Positions 24,201 to 36,500 of a stretch of 64,000 bases of DNA are shown in pieces; the stretch's first letter is position 1, and each line of letters opens with the position of its first letter. The notes under the pieces were generated by a model. That model made no database searches. It was not told the origin of the DNA and saw only the letters and a program-made list of their open reading frames with translations. Source of the DNA: Branchiostoma floridae (lineage: Eukaryota; Chordata; Leptocardii; Amphioxiformes; Branchiostomatidae); contig NC_049992.1 in NCBI RefSeq assembly GCF_000003815.2, forward strand, positions 16,009,052-16,073,051, written 5' to 3'. The position numbers and the translations under genes are program-made.

Positions 24201-26877
24201 GCTAAATGATGAGATGTACATTTTGCTGAACAACAACAGAATGTGTGAACTTCATTTTCATGTATCCTTATCTGCCTCGTTCACGACGTCAGCCAAGATA
24301 TGCCTCATGTAGCTCAACTCAATATTCCTATTCTACTCTAGCAATTTTTGATGATGCTACACACACAAAAATGACCATGAACCTGCCACCGAATGCAAAA
24401 TTTTACCTTGTATCATGATTCAAACCCGAAAAATATCCATAAAGTCTTCCTAACTGTGACGGCTCACATTAAGTGTTGTCAAATCATCATGTGTCTTGCT
24501 TTATAGCAAAGGTAAAACCAGCCATCAAGCTCACTGATTGGAGGTAAGGACCTTTGAAAACGACTGGAATTTAGAGAGATGAAAATTCTGTGTCCATTGC
24601 TTCTGTCAACTGCCTTCGGCACATGATGATGGGCACACACCATTTAAATTATCGTTGCTTAGTCTTCACTTTCTTAGTTATAAAAACAAACGAACCCATG
24701 CTAAAACTTTTCTTGTCATGTCTTTATCAGAAATATCATTGAACGGAGTGGGTTTATAAAATTCCTTCAGTGATTATGCAAATAGGATTATACTAAAAAT
24801 CATTACGATTCGTCAAACCCTTCCTGAGACATTCCCTTTCAATGTCTGACACACGGTTCCAGCAGCCGCTAGGGTGCCAAACCTAAACCACTTACTCCCG
24901 GTCTTTAAGAGCTCACAAAAATCACGACCATTGCACGTCCAGAAATCGAGATATCAAACCAGGAAGTTCCGCTGTAGAACCAAAACAAACCGCTAGGGGC
25001 CCAAAATCGAATCGTTTCAAGATCTAATAAAGACCGACCCACGTACCAAATATCAATACAGTCCATCCAGGCATTCTTGAGTAATGCTGGTCTTCTACAC
25101 ATACACACACTCATAAACACACATAACCTTATAGCGTGGGTAGACATAGCTTGAGGGTTTTAATTACATGGCTGTTTATAGTTTTACATACCTATCTCAC
25201 ACTCCAAGTATGAGCCGATTTGGTCGACTCCATCTTCCGATCGACCTCATTTTTTTCATGCAGTGACTTTTGATTATATACAGCCTTTCAATATTGAGCT
25301 AATATTTTCTGAGCTATATATGACATATATTTCAGATGTCATCTTCAGGGGTAATGTTACTACATGAACACTTCAAAATTGTATCTTCTATGGATGAAAG
25401 TGAATTTCATCTTCATTATCAATAAAATGCGATTGAGGTAAGCGAAAGGGTTTGAATTTTTTCTGTAGATATACATGTATAATTCCCACGAAATGCCTTG
25501 TCACAGAGCACGAAATCGATCGGCGGATGGGTCTTGGATCTCTAAATGACGTTTTGGACAGTAATACGCCCATCGACCGATGTTCGTATGTCTTCAAGCC
25601 CCGTTTAATGTGATCGGGTAGATAAAAATGAAAACATACAATGGGCCGAGAAAACGGTAAGAGGATGATCTCTAATAATAAACATTTTGAAGTAGAATAA
25701 ACTGGGGACCGTGCTATACGCGCTACTGCTGTTTGGCTGGTGACAAGTAAAGTTAACTCGTAACTAACCGACTGCTCTGCAATTTTGTGTTCTAAGGTCG
25801 ACACGTCAGTTAATTATAAGTCCGCCAAATTCGTTGCGAGATGCTTTGTCAGGGTGTTGTCTCTAGCTATTCGTCCTCTGTCTCAATAGATGATCCATAA
25901 TGAAGAACATCGAGAATCTAAACCAAACAACTTCAAATTCAAATGTTGTGAAAGAATATAGAACCTACTGCAACGGCGTGTCTAGATATCAACAACAGTG
26001 CGAAAACATATAATGTGTTTTGTATTTTTTTTCTTGTGAAAGCCCGTGGATAGAAATAAGACTGGTTTCCATAACCTACATATAAACTTGGAGCTGCGCA
26101 TGTACATGTGCATTCAGGTAACGGTTTATCCGTCAGACATGTTAAACTTTGCATATTACATGCATTCGTATCCCATCGACAATACTGAAAAGTGTTACTT
26201 TTCAATAAATAAAACAGAGGATTTCTATCTATGTATGGTACTCTACAGTGATACCAAAGTATCGAGCAAATGTTGAGAACATATGAAGGATTATTCCGAC
26301 ATGGTAAAAGGTCAGACGTATTTTAAACAGAACGTCAGTGATCCAAGTCAACTGTGAATTGTGTAAATCCAATGTTTTATTACACGCAGGATCCTTGGTC
26401 TTAGATATCATTATGGGGACTTAGGTTGCAAATAACAAGGTACTGTACCTATATTGAAACACTCATAGGATGAAAGAACTTTTAATACTCGAACGCAACA
26501 TGACATTCGAAGACTGCTTTCTGCCTTGTGATACAAATTGGAATCATTTTCTAATGATATGGGCAATCGTACGTTCTTGCCAGTTGGATGCTAATTTCAG
26601 TCTACATGCGAAGACATGGGACAATAACATTTAAAGATTTAAAGTACAACAGAAAAATATGACACTTTCCATTAACACAACGCTACACTTTTCTTGTTCC
26701 TCCTTAATACGCCATGCATAGAAATATAATTAATTATGGTGCGAATGTTCAACCCCTACGGTAGTCAATGCACAAACAAAACACTGATTTGGGATTATAT
26801 AATTGATGACTAGTCAAAGAGTCATTTCTTTTTACGGGCCCTAACGTAACAAAGTTCATGTCACTGACCTAATAGAA
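24201..26877. other. Foldback element spacer, no recognisable transposase
   Basis: This is about 2.7 kb of single-copy AT-rich DNA between the inverted arms. The longest open frame is 138 codons on the minus strand (25388-25804). It has no motif I recognise, no zinc finger and no DDE/D-type acidic context. Nothing like a P, hAT or other transposase core is visible in any frame. A CA-rich stretch near 25095-25125 ends a segment at 24840-25145 that resembles dispersed repeats and may be a nested insertion. An intron-split or decayed transposase cannot be excluded by eye. Confidence 0.7.
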
Positions 26878-29755
26878 TACGTACGTGAACGGTGTGCCCG
26901 CTACCCAAGGCCTACTACAATACTACAAGACATTTTAGTTCTTCTGTATAATGTCACACCAGTCGAAACGACTAACCACAATATCTTCTACGGCTGAAAA
27001 ACCAGGTTGCCCCGTACACGAGAAGTGGCATGCCCCGATACACTTGTAGCGGCAAGACCTACTACAATACTACAGGGCATTTTAGAACATCCGTATAATG
27101 TCGGCCGAGTAGAAACGATCAACCACAACATCTTCTACGGCTGAAAGGCCAGGTCGTCCCGTACACAAGAAGTGGCATGCCCCCATACCCTTGTAGAGGC
27201 AAGACATACTACAATACTACAGGGCATTTTAGTCCTTCCGTATAATGTCACACCAGTCGAAACAACCAACCACAATATCATCTACGGCTGAAAGCCAAGG
27301 TCGTCCCGTACACGAGAAGTGGCATGCCCCGATACCCTTGTAGCGGCAAGACCTACTACAATACTACACTACTACAGGGCAATTCAGACCATACGTATAA
27401 TGTAATACATCAGTAGAAACGGTCAACCTCAATATATTTTACGGCATGAAAGGCCAGGTCGCCCCGTACGTGAGTAGCGGTGAACCCCGATACCCTTGTA
27501 GCGGTAAGACTTACTACAATACTACAATACTACAGGGTATTTTAGACCATCCGTATAATGTCACACCAGTCGAAACAATCAACCACAATATCTTCTACGG
27601 CTGAAAGCCCAGGTCGTCCCGTACACGAGAAGTGGCATGCCCCGATACCCTTGTAGCGGCAAGACCTACTACAATACTACAATACTACAGGGCATTTTAG
27701 TCCTTCCGTATAATGTCACACCAGTCGAAACGGCCAACCACAATATCTTTTACGGCTGAAAGGCCAGGTCGTCCCGTAAACAAGCAGTGGCATGCCCCGA
27801 TACCCTTGTAGTGGCAAGACCTACTACAATACTACAATACTACAGGGCATTTTAGTCCATCTGTATAATGACACATCAGTCGAAACGGCCAACCACAATA
27901 TCTTCTACGGCTGAAAGGCCAGGTAGTCCCGTACACAAGCAGTGACATGCCCCGATACCCCGGTAGTGGCAAGACCTACTACAATACTACAATACTACAG
28001 GACGTTTCAGACCATTCGCATAATGTAATACACCAGTAGGAACGGTCAACCTCAATATCTTTTACGGCATAAAAGGTCAGGTCGCCCCGTACGTGAGCAG
28101 CGGTGTACCCCGCTAGCCTTACAGCGGCAAGACCTACTACAATACTACAATACTACAGGACATTTAAGACTATCCGTATAATGTCACACCAGTGGGAACG
28201 ACCGACCACAATATCTTCTACGGCTGAAAGGCCAGGTCGTCCCGCACGTGAGTAGCGGTGTACCCCGATACCCTTGTAGCGGTAAGACTTACTACAATAC
28301 TACAATACTACAGGGCATTTTAGACCATCCGTATAATGTCAACACCAGTAGGAACGGTCAAGCACAATATCTTCTACGGCTGAAAGCCCAGGTCGTCCCG
28401 TACATGAGAAGTGGCATGCCCCGATACCCTTGTAGCGGCAAGACCTACTACAATACTACAGGCCATTTTAGTCCTTCCGTATAATGTCACACCAGGCGAA
28501 ACGGCCAACCACAATATCTTCTACGGCTGAAAGACCAGGTAGTCCCGTACACAAGCAGTGGCATGCCCCGATACCCTTGTAGTGGCAAGAACTACTACAA
28601 TACTACAATACTACAGGACGTTTCAGACCATTCGTATAATGTAATACACCAGTAGGAACGGTCAAGCACAATATCTTTTACGGCATAAAAGGTCAGGTCG
28701 CCCCGTACGTGAGAAGCGGTGTACCCCGCTAGCCTTACAGTGGCAAGACCTACTACAATACTACAATACTACAGGACATTTAAGACCATCCGTATAATGT
28801 CACACCAGTGGGAACGACCGACAACAATATTTTCTACGGCTGAAAGGCCAGGTCGTCCCGCACACGAGAAGTGGCATACCCCGATACCCTCGTAGCGGCA
28901 AGACCTACTACACTACTACAGGGCATTTCTGACCATTCGTTTAATGTAATACATCAGTAGAAACGGTCAACCTCAATATCTTTTACGGCTGAAAGCCCAG
29001 GTCGTCCCGTACACGAGAAGTGGCATGCCCCGATACCCTTGTAGCGGCAAGACGTACTACGTATACGATACTACAATACTACAGGGCATTTTAGTCCTTC
29101 CTTATGATGTCACACCAGTCGAAACGGCCAACCACAATATCTTTTACGGCTGAAAGGCCAGATCGTCCCGTACACAAGCAGTGGCATGCCCCGATACCCT
29201 TGTAGCGGTAAGACTTACTACAATACTGCACTACTGCAGGGCATTTTAGTCCTTCCTAATGATGTCACACCAGTCGAAACGGCCAACCACAATATCTTTT
29301 ACGGCTGAAAGGCCAGATCGTCCCGTACACAAGCAGTGGCATGCTCCGATACCCTTGTAGTGTCAAGACCTACTACAATACTGCACTACTGCAGGGCATT
29401 TCAGACCATACGTATAATGTAATACATCAGGAGGAACGGTCAACCTCAATATCTTTTACGGCATGAAAGGCCAGGTCGCCCCGTACGTGAGCAGCGGTGT
29501 GCCCCGCTAGCCTCACAGCGGCAAGATTTACTACAATACTACAGAAAATTTTGGACCATCCGTATAATGTCACACCAGTCGAAACGATCAACCACAATAT
29601 CTTCTACGGCGGAAAGCCCAGGTCATCCCGGACACGAGCAGTGGCATGCCCCGATACCCTTGTAGCGGCAAGACCTGCTACAATACTACAGGGCATTTTA
29701 GACCATATGTATAGTGTAATACACCAGTAGGAACGGCCATGCATAACATCTTATA
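26878..29755 (-). repeat. Right inner tandem array, about 19 units of about 155 bp, inverted
   Basis: The reverse-complement landmark (agacctactacaatactac and variants) recurs about 19 times from 26910 to 29672, at 145-162 bp spacing. The sequence is the reverse complement of the left inner array. The outermost 500 bp are collinear with the left arm, including the tandem order of the two unit subtypes. The right arm has more copies of the 'caccagtcgaaac' subtype than the left. Confidence 0.93.
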
Positions 29756-29759
29756 CGCG

Positions 29760-30290
29760 ATGATGCGCCTGTCACATGTACTGCGCGATCGGGCATGCAC
29801 CTTGATAGGCCCCGCATACCTGGCTGCGCTTGCCGACAATTTCGTGACGTTATTGACGCGCATTTCGTGATGATGCAGCGTACACATAGACGGCGCGATC
29901 GGGCACGGGCCCCGACAGGCCCCCGTATCCCTGGCTGCGCTTGCCGACAATATCATGACGTTATCGACGCGCATTTCGTGATGATGTAGCGTACACATGG
30001 ACGGCGCGATCGGGCACGGGCCCCGACAGGCCCCCGTATCCCTGGCTGCGCTTGCCGACAATATCATGACGTTATCGACGAGCATTTAGTGATGATGTAG
30101 CGTACACATGGACGGCGCGATCGGGCACGGGCCCCGACAGGCCCCCTTATCCCTGGCTGCGCTTGCCGATAATTTCTTGACGTTATTGACGCGTACATCG
30201 TGATGATGTAGCGTACACATGGACGGCGCGATCGGGCATGGACCCCGACAGACCCCCGCAAGCCTGGCTGCGCTTGCCGGCGATTTCGTG
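29760..30290 (-). repeat. Right outer tandem array, five 110-bp units, inverted
   Basis: The landmark ctggctgcgcttgccg recurs near 29820, 29932, 30042, 30152 and 30265, with 110-113 bp spacing. These are reverse complements of the left outer units, one copy more than on the left. Confidence 0.93.
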
Positions 30291-30313
30291 ATGTCTTACA
30301 TGAAACATCTGCC

Positions 30314-30321
30314 GAACATAT
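30314..30321 (+). repeat. Right 8-bp target-site duplication of foldback element
   Basis: GAACATAT directly follows the terminal CATCTGCC of the right arm and exactly matches the left copy. Confidence 0.92.
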
Positions 30322-30724
30322 TGTACAATTATAACATAAACAATACAATAAGACGTGTAGCATAAATATCATAATGGATAAATATTGCAGATTCGAGTGC
30401 AATGTCTAAAAGACAAGTTAAAATAGGGTTAAAACTATACATATTAAAAGACTAATCATGCTAAAACTGGTTGACTTGACCTATATACAACTTTAGCTAA
30501 AAACAGATTGTCCTGACTCCTGGTGGAGTTTATGCGCAGAGTCTACAGTTCGTTCGATGATTTGATCATTGCCGGTATAGCGCTGGTTAGGTACAGATGT
30601 GTCATCAGCAGTAACACAAATTAAAGTCATCAGTAGCGCGTATGTTCAAGTGGCAATCCGCCAAAATGATCCCAAGCATGGAGTTAAATCCTATGATACA
30701 TGTGATCGCGAAAGTACCTCTTAC

Positions 30725-31283
30725 TAATGAATCAATGTGATAGAGACGTTCTATCACATTTTTTCACCAACAGACACAATTTTTTCTTACTAGTGAATTA
30801 ATGTGATAGAGGGGTGCCATCACATTTTCACTAAAAGAAACATATTTTTCCTTTAAAAAACCGTCTAAATTTGCGCCTACTAGAGGAAAAATGTGATAGC
30901 ACCCTCTATCACATTAATTCACTAGTATGTAGACAATTATTGAATTAGCAGTTCAAAGTTATCAAAACTTTTCCAACTATCGTGCACTGTCCAAAAATAC
31001 TATTCAGGGCTAGATGAATGTAATAGTCAAATCTATCGCAACTGCCGTTTTTTTTTTCACAAAATGACACAATCTTTTTCCTAAAAAAAAGACTGGTCTA
31101 AATTCGTATTTACCAGAGAAAAAATGTGATCCCAACGCTTCGATCACATTAATTCACTACTATATAGACAATTGTTGAATTAACAGTTATCACTGTGGCA
31201 ACATTTCCAACTATCACGTTTTCTGTCCTTAAATACTATTCAAATAAATGTGATACATAATCAGGTCTATCGCGACTGCCGTG
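30725..31283. repeat. Hairpin cluster with tandem duplication
   Basis: Four short hairpins share the motif aatgtgat...atcacatt: at about 30734-30763, 30802-30830, 30888-30915 and 31121-31151. The first has an 11-bp perfect stem (aatgtgataga). A segment of about 230 bp ending tctatcgcaactgccg (31034-31050) is repeated ending tctatcgcgactgccg (31266-31282). The second and third hairpins together form a larger inverted repeat, ttactagtgaattaatgtga against its reverse near 30905-30928. Confidence 0.8.
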
Positions 31284-31289
31284 CTCCAA

Positions 31290-31480
31290 ATCCGCACTTC
31301 CCTAACAGATGCGCGCACAAAGCACGAGGATGACAGCTTCATGCCTTGTGGAACCGACTTCTCTGCACACCTCGTCCCGGGAGACCTGCGCGAAAGCTGA
31401 GGAAGATTACAGAGCTTCCCGCCAGAACAATCCTTGTGGTCCCGAAAGTCTTCATAATCAAACTCTTCAACATTCTCCTT
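31290..31480 (+). repeat. Diverged repeat F, copy 2
   Basis: The counterpart blocks are aaagctgag, ttcccgccagaa, tggtcccgaaagtctt and aacattctc. Similarity is patchy, so this is only a candidate repeat pair. Confidence 0.45.
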
Positions 31481-31644
31481 CTCTCCTAAGAACGGGTAGG
31501 ATGATAAAACCGTCTTATTGAAAGAAATGCTAATCCCCTTTGCTTAGGTTGGACCACCTGGTAGCAGCACTTTACGATTAATATGTAGGAGATGTCGGCA
31601 GGATCGCGTCTGTACAGCTTCCCGTATGCAGTCATACACCCTTT

Positions 31645-31867
31645 CCACTAGGACGGTACTCTCGCCGCGCTCTCTCTGCGACCTAAAATTTGACAGATCG
31701 CTCAACGAATTCTTCACAAAAGAAACGAATCTTTTTATATTTTCTGTATTTTGTTGTTTTCTCAGTCACACTTTTACGTTTTGTATGATATACCCAGGAT
31801 GAAATCAAAGGTTACACATATCCTATTTAGGTCGTAGTGAGAGCGCAGAGCGATCGCCGTCTAGTGG
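31645..31867 (+). mobile_element. MITE family C, copy 2
   Basis: The left end is ccactaggacggtactctcg with ctctgcgacctaaaatttgac. The right end is tttaggtcgtagtgagagcg...gatcgccgtctagtgg, its inverted counterpart. The interior matches the 9.2-kb copy (ttttgttgttttctcagtcac). Confidence 0.85.
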
Positions 31868-32010
31868 AAATTGGGCTACATATATCCTATTTAGGTCGTA
31901 GTGAGAGCACAGCGCGATCGCCGTCTAGTGGAAAGTGGGTTACACATATCCTATTTAGGTCGTAGTGAGAGCACAGCGCGATCGCCGAAACACATGCCAC
32001 TAGTGGAAAG
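31814..32010 (+). repeat. Triplicated right end of MITE C
   Basis: The 62-bp right terminus (acatatcctatttaggtcgt ... gccgtctagtggaaa) is repeated three times head to tail. The third copy carries a small insertion before its final ctagtgg. Confidence 0.92.
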
Positions 32011-32299
32011 TGGCATATCATAGACGGTTAAGTCTACCAGTCATGTACTTAGAAAGTTTGTATTGCATGAAGTCATCTAACCGGTAAACCACATGATGAC
32101 CTAACACTTCGGGTTTGTATTGAAGCTGTCATGAAGGGATTCACGCAGTCAGCATGGTACATATCTGCATCTCACAGACGGTGGCCTACCAGTCATGTAC
32201 TTAGAAAGTTTGTATTGCAAAAAAAAATACCTAACCGGTAAACTACATCATGGCGTAACACAACATCTTTCTACTGAAGAGTGCAAGCTGCACATCTGG

Positions 32300-32547
32300 A
32301 CAGATAGCCTTATTTAACACCAGGACGGTCGATAGAAGTGGAGGGCCCTGAACGTGTGTGAGGTGTGGCTTTCCACAGATAAACGTCCTATTCGAGGGAT
32401 GTCCATACCTGAAGCTAGGTAGCCATTTAAACATAAGTAGAGCTAGTAAATTGGTATAAAGTGCCTTTTCCAAGTACACAATGTCAGGGATTCGACCTCA
32501 GTACCTCCAGACTTTGAGTCAGCAACCCTAATCACAAGGCCACCGTG
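32300..32547 (-). mobile_element. tRNA-derived SINE, family 2, copy 1
   Basis: On the minus strand the head reads cacggtggccttgtgattag (A-box region) and gaggtcgaatccctg (B-box). It is followed by acattgtgtacttggaaaag and a body with aaatggctacctagcttcag. The same body order occurs in the 63.1-kb copy. Confidence 0.8.
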
Positions 32548-33300
32548 TCATCGAAGAGAAGTACCAGAATAAGCAACAAGCCCCTTGGATACTTCAGAAA
32601 CATGCTGTTTCTCGTATTGTTTTCTATGAAAAGACTCGGGTATGCAGTGACTCCTCTCCCTCATGCTCTAAATGTAAGTTTAGCCATTTACGCCTTCGCT
32701 TCGAGTCAAATCGTCTCTTGGTCAGCGAAATACGACGAACGCAGCAATTGGCGACGCACCCAATTGGTCAGCTTTAAATCACAGCACACAACTTCACTCT
32801 ACTGTTCCGTCACTTTCATCTTATATAACAGAATTTATATGCTGTGAGTGAAGCAATTTATCATTAAGATCAATGAAAAAGCAAAGTATGATTCAGGCAA
32901 GGAAAACCATCTCTATTCCCCCGTTGAACCGACTCTCCATTCTTGTGCCATTCAACACCACTTAAAGTCGCAAAATCATTCGCTCGGGAAGACGAAGCGA
33001 ACGTTCATATTCCCCATAGATGTATTTCCCTGTGACCTTTGTTGATAGAAATGATTCTTAAGTATCAGGTTGCAAACTGTAAAACGTTTTTCCTGCCTTG
33101 ATGCATTAGTAACGGCCGTATCACTGACGCTGGTGCAGCTCTTAGGCCGGCCATTTAAAGGGACCCCGTACTTTTATGTGTCTCCTGGTGTGTGTGTGTG
33201 ATCCGTCACTAGCGAATGCTACATACTCTCCAACCAGAATGGGGATATCGTAGCCTTCTCAAACGTGCCTCGTTAGACTGGCGGTTGCCAGGACGGCAGC

Positions 33301-33584
33301 CATTCCACTAGACGGCGATCACTATTGCCTTCATATTGAAATAGTATGCAAAATGTTAACATATGACTGAAAAGACAACAAACCACACAAAGTGTAAAAA
33401 GAATTTCGTATTTTATCTATCAAACTCGTTGCAGTGATATGTCAAACTTAAGGTTAATATGTGCCATACTCAAACTTGCTTAAGTATGGCACCACACACC
33501 ACTGTGTATGTATGTATGTATTTCGTATTTTGTGTTAATAAAAAAAATTCATGTTGCAGTGAGGTCTCAGCTCTATTGGAATGG
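33301..33584 (+). mobile_element. MITE family C, copy 3
   Basis: The ends are cattccactagacggcgatc and, reversed, cattccaatagagctgagac. The interior has gactgaaaagacaac and cacacaaagtgtaaaaag, shared with the 40.5- and 43.2-kb sequences. A (GTAT)n microsatellite is embedded at about 33505. Confidence 0.78.
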
Positions 33585-33589
33585 GGGCG

Positions 33590-36500
33590 TAAGCGGGGCA
33601 AGTCTGGGAGATCCTAATCCAACCTATCTTCGGAGAGTGGTGAATACAGCTACAGAGGTCTACGTGCGCTAGAGGGTTCAATAACTAAAATGTTGCGAAA
33701 TTATCTAATGAAACTCATAACTTTCACTGGTCTAAGTGGATTGTTTAGCATATCTGTAACAATCTTCAGGTCTGAAAACGTAAACCCTAGATTCGATTCT
33801 AAAAGACCTTAACATTTTCTCATAAACATGTATCATGTACATAAGCACCTGCTTCATTTCCCACAGCTAGATCAAAATGCTCGTTGATCAACGTATCAAC
33901 ATTTAAGATTGACACTTCATTGGAATTGAAATGAAATCACTAAATTCACAGGGTTGGAATGTACCCCTAAATGGGTGATCAGCGTGGTCTAAGTTCCATA
34001 ACACCCCCCATATCATCCATTACAAGCACATTTCTGGCTAACGCAAACTTGATGGATTTTCTAATGTGCACAATCGAAAACGGGAAGTTCACCAAGGTCG
34101 TTGTGGAGATTTTCCGTGGGCGGAACATATCTGGTAGACAACTCAATCAGCTTGTTTGAAATCGTTTGGATTTGGATTTCAGCATGGTTTATTGTGTTGG
34201 TTTGACAGATTGGCATAAATTCCCAAAGTACAGCTATATCTACATTTATAACTCATCTCGATCGTAAAGTTCAAGAATTTTTAATAATCTATACACAACG
34301 TTAACGCTTAACGGGACAAAGACCTGACAATTTAGGACAATAGTACAAAGTAGAATTGTCCGTTACAGAATGGGGATTCTAAATTTGTTAAGATGTGTTA
34401 AAGTATCTATCCAAGGATGAAACAATATTCATTTTCATTCCTCATTTTAACGAGCAAATTGTTCTTTGTCTGCAGCAACAGTTAGATATTGCTGTCGTTA
34501 TCACTAAACATATATATACGACTGGTATAATAATTAACGGGACTGTTAATGCCATAGAATTAGGATATTTTTAAAACAAAAGGCCATCAAATGCCTTCTT
34601 AAAATGCACAAAAACACACAACATGTTGCTGGACATCATCTCTGGTGGATAGGATTTCAATAATGCAACATTTGGTCATTCTTCTGTCTTAGATCTGTTG
34701 GTCTGGCGGAACTAACCCATCTATTATGAAGAAGGAAGTATTTCCGATCTTTGGAAGCTAGCCAAACTTCGCTTGTGGTTTTATTTTTAGACACGCAATT
34801 TCCCCATACTGCTCAATAAACAACCTACATACAGAAGCATAACGAATTGCCTTAATTCCTCTCCACCGATAATTTTCTTTGAATGTCATCGTATACGTCA
34901 TGTGCATATCACCACTTGATTATCTTTTGTAGCCATTTGGCGACCCAGAAACATTAAGCGGTAATAGAACTATTCTTCTTCTCTTTCCTCTTTCTCTTCA
35001 GCACAGAACAATGGGTGTTTGGTGTCCGTGCTTAATGGAAAAAGGAAGTTGTACAAAGGAATATATTGGTGAAGGCCTTCGCACGCCTAGTTTAATCTAC
35101 TTCCCATCCTTACATTATTTTCTAATTGCTCCATTACTTAGCTCTCCAAAAGACATGTCTCTTAAAAGAAAGCAATTATCAGAATGTTGATTCTAATTCG
35201 AAGAGGATGATCAGAGTTATCAAACCGTAAACATTTGCTAATTGCTTTTCTAATTTAACCAGGACGAGTACGTGATTTTGCATTGACGATGGCTTTGTTC
35301 TTGGAAACCATTCGCTACATTTGAGTGTTGCGAGATGTCACAGACTTGTGTTAGCCTTTATCATTTATCAAGTAGAATTTTATGATTCATTTATTTTCTT
35401 TTTGACGTTGACCATAAGAAAGTTGCTCTACTTCTTGTTGCGTTATAAAGATTCTTTCTTTTGCTTCAGCATTTTGTTTATTGAGATTTTACAATGTAAT
35501 CTGAGAGGTGTGGGCAACAGGGCTAGTATATTCTTTACAAGGCCGACACCTCCAACAAAATCTTAAGAAATATGTCGTGTAAAGTTAACAGGAATAAACA
35601 TGTTGATATTGGCAATTTGCGGTTTTGACTGATCTTTGGGTCCAGGGTCCAACTACAAAACCTTCTATAGCTTAGTGGCCAAAACTTGTTAAATGTTACA
35701 CAATAATTGTATAATGGGATTTTAACTGTATTCTCTAAAAAGCATTTCTAGGTCGACAAGCCCCAAAAAAATTGAACGTTACTGGAACCTGTCTTCTCTT
35801 ATGATCTTGCTCACTCTCTCTGGCATTCAATTCCCTGGAGGTCCCTGTACTTCGCTACGACGGCAAGTTTTCAGAACACCGGGCTTGTTTCAAAACGCAA
35901 TACTTATCCTAATTGTAATCTCTCACAGAAATATGAAGCTCTTGTAACGTGAAACAGATGCTTGTCAGGTGTGAAGACAGACGAATACAATAACTGGTAG
36001 GGTTTGACGACACACCGGCTTTCTCGTGAACGGCCTGTATTGTCTCTATAACTACAATATTCAATAGAAGCAATCCTTCAAGGTTGTCAGGCGAAGAAAT
36101 GAAGTGGGCCAACAAATAGCACGGGACGAGAGGATATCGAAAATTTCGTGCCGTGTAATATGAATGGTTCCCACGACGGGTAATAAAGCAATATGTGATG
36201 GAACCTTTTCAAATTCATCTTTCCTGATCGACCTGATATTGTTCGGGCCGGTTCCTGTAGGTGCAATCGCCATAGCATTAGCCATAGCTATAGATGGCAG
36301 CCTGGCACACTAGATTTCTTTTAACGCAAACTGATCAACCTTCACCAGGCCTTCCTCCTATTAAGGGATTAAGAACGGTAAAATTCGGCAAAAATTGGGT
36401 GACTGATTAGCCAAGAGAGTCAGTCCGCTGGATGGGCAACATTTACAATGATGTCCTTTAGTGACTAAACTCCCTTGGCAAACAATTCTCCATACAGTCA

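Larger units (their letters stand above)
21651..30313. mobile_element. Foldback transposon (8,663 bp) with tandem-repeat inverted arms
   Basis: This is a single composite element. The first 70 or so bases on the left (GGCAGATGTTTC...) match the reverse complement of the last 70 or so on the right with about two differences. The 8 bases outside each end are identical (GAACATAT at 21643-21650 and 30314-30321), a perfect target-site duplication. Each arm reads from the outside in as an array of 110-bp units and then an array of about 158-bp units. The arms (about 2.55 and 3.43 kb) are inverted copies around a 2.7-kb spacer. This is the architecture of foldback elements such as Drosophila FB, Galileo and sea urchin TU. 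An 8-bp duplication suits a hAT or P superfamily transposase, but the ends do not show an obvious hAT CAG start. I see no transposase, so it is probably non-autonomous. Confidence 0.9.

Noticed and set aside
25388-25804. 138-codon frame in the foldback spacer as a transposase
   Set aside because: No DDE-type acidic motif, zinc finger or helix-turn-helix is visible, and the length is too short; it may be chance.
29678-30085. 135-codon open frame over the right outer array
   Set aside because: It is made of the repeated 110-bp unit, has no start context or family motif, and the equivalent frame is not kept in the left arm.
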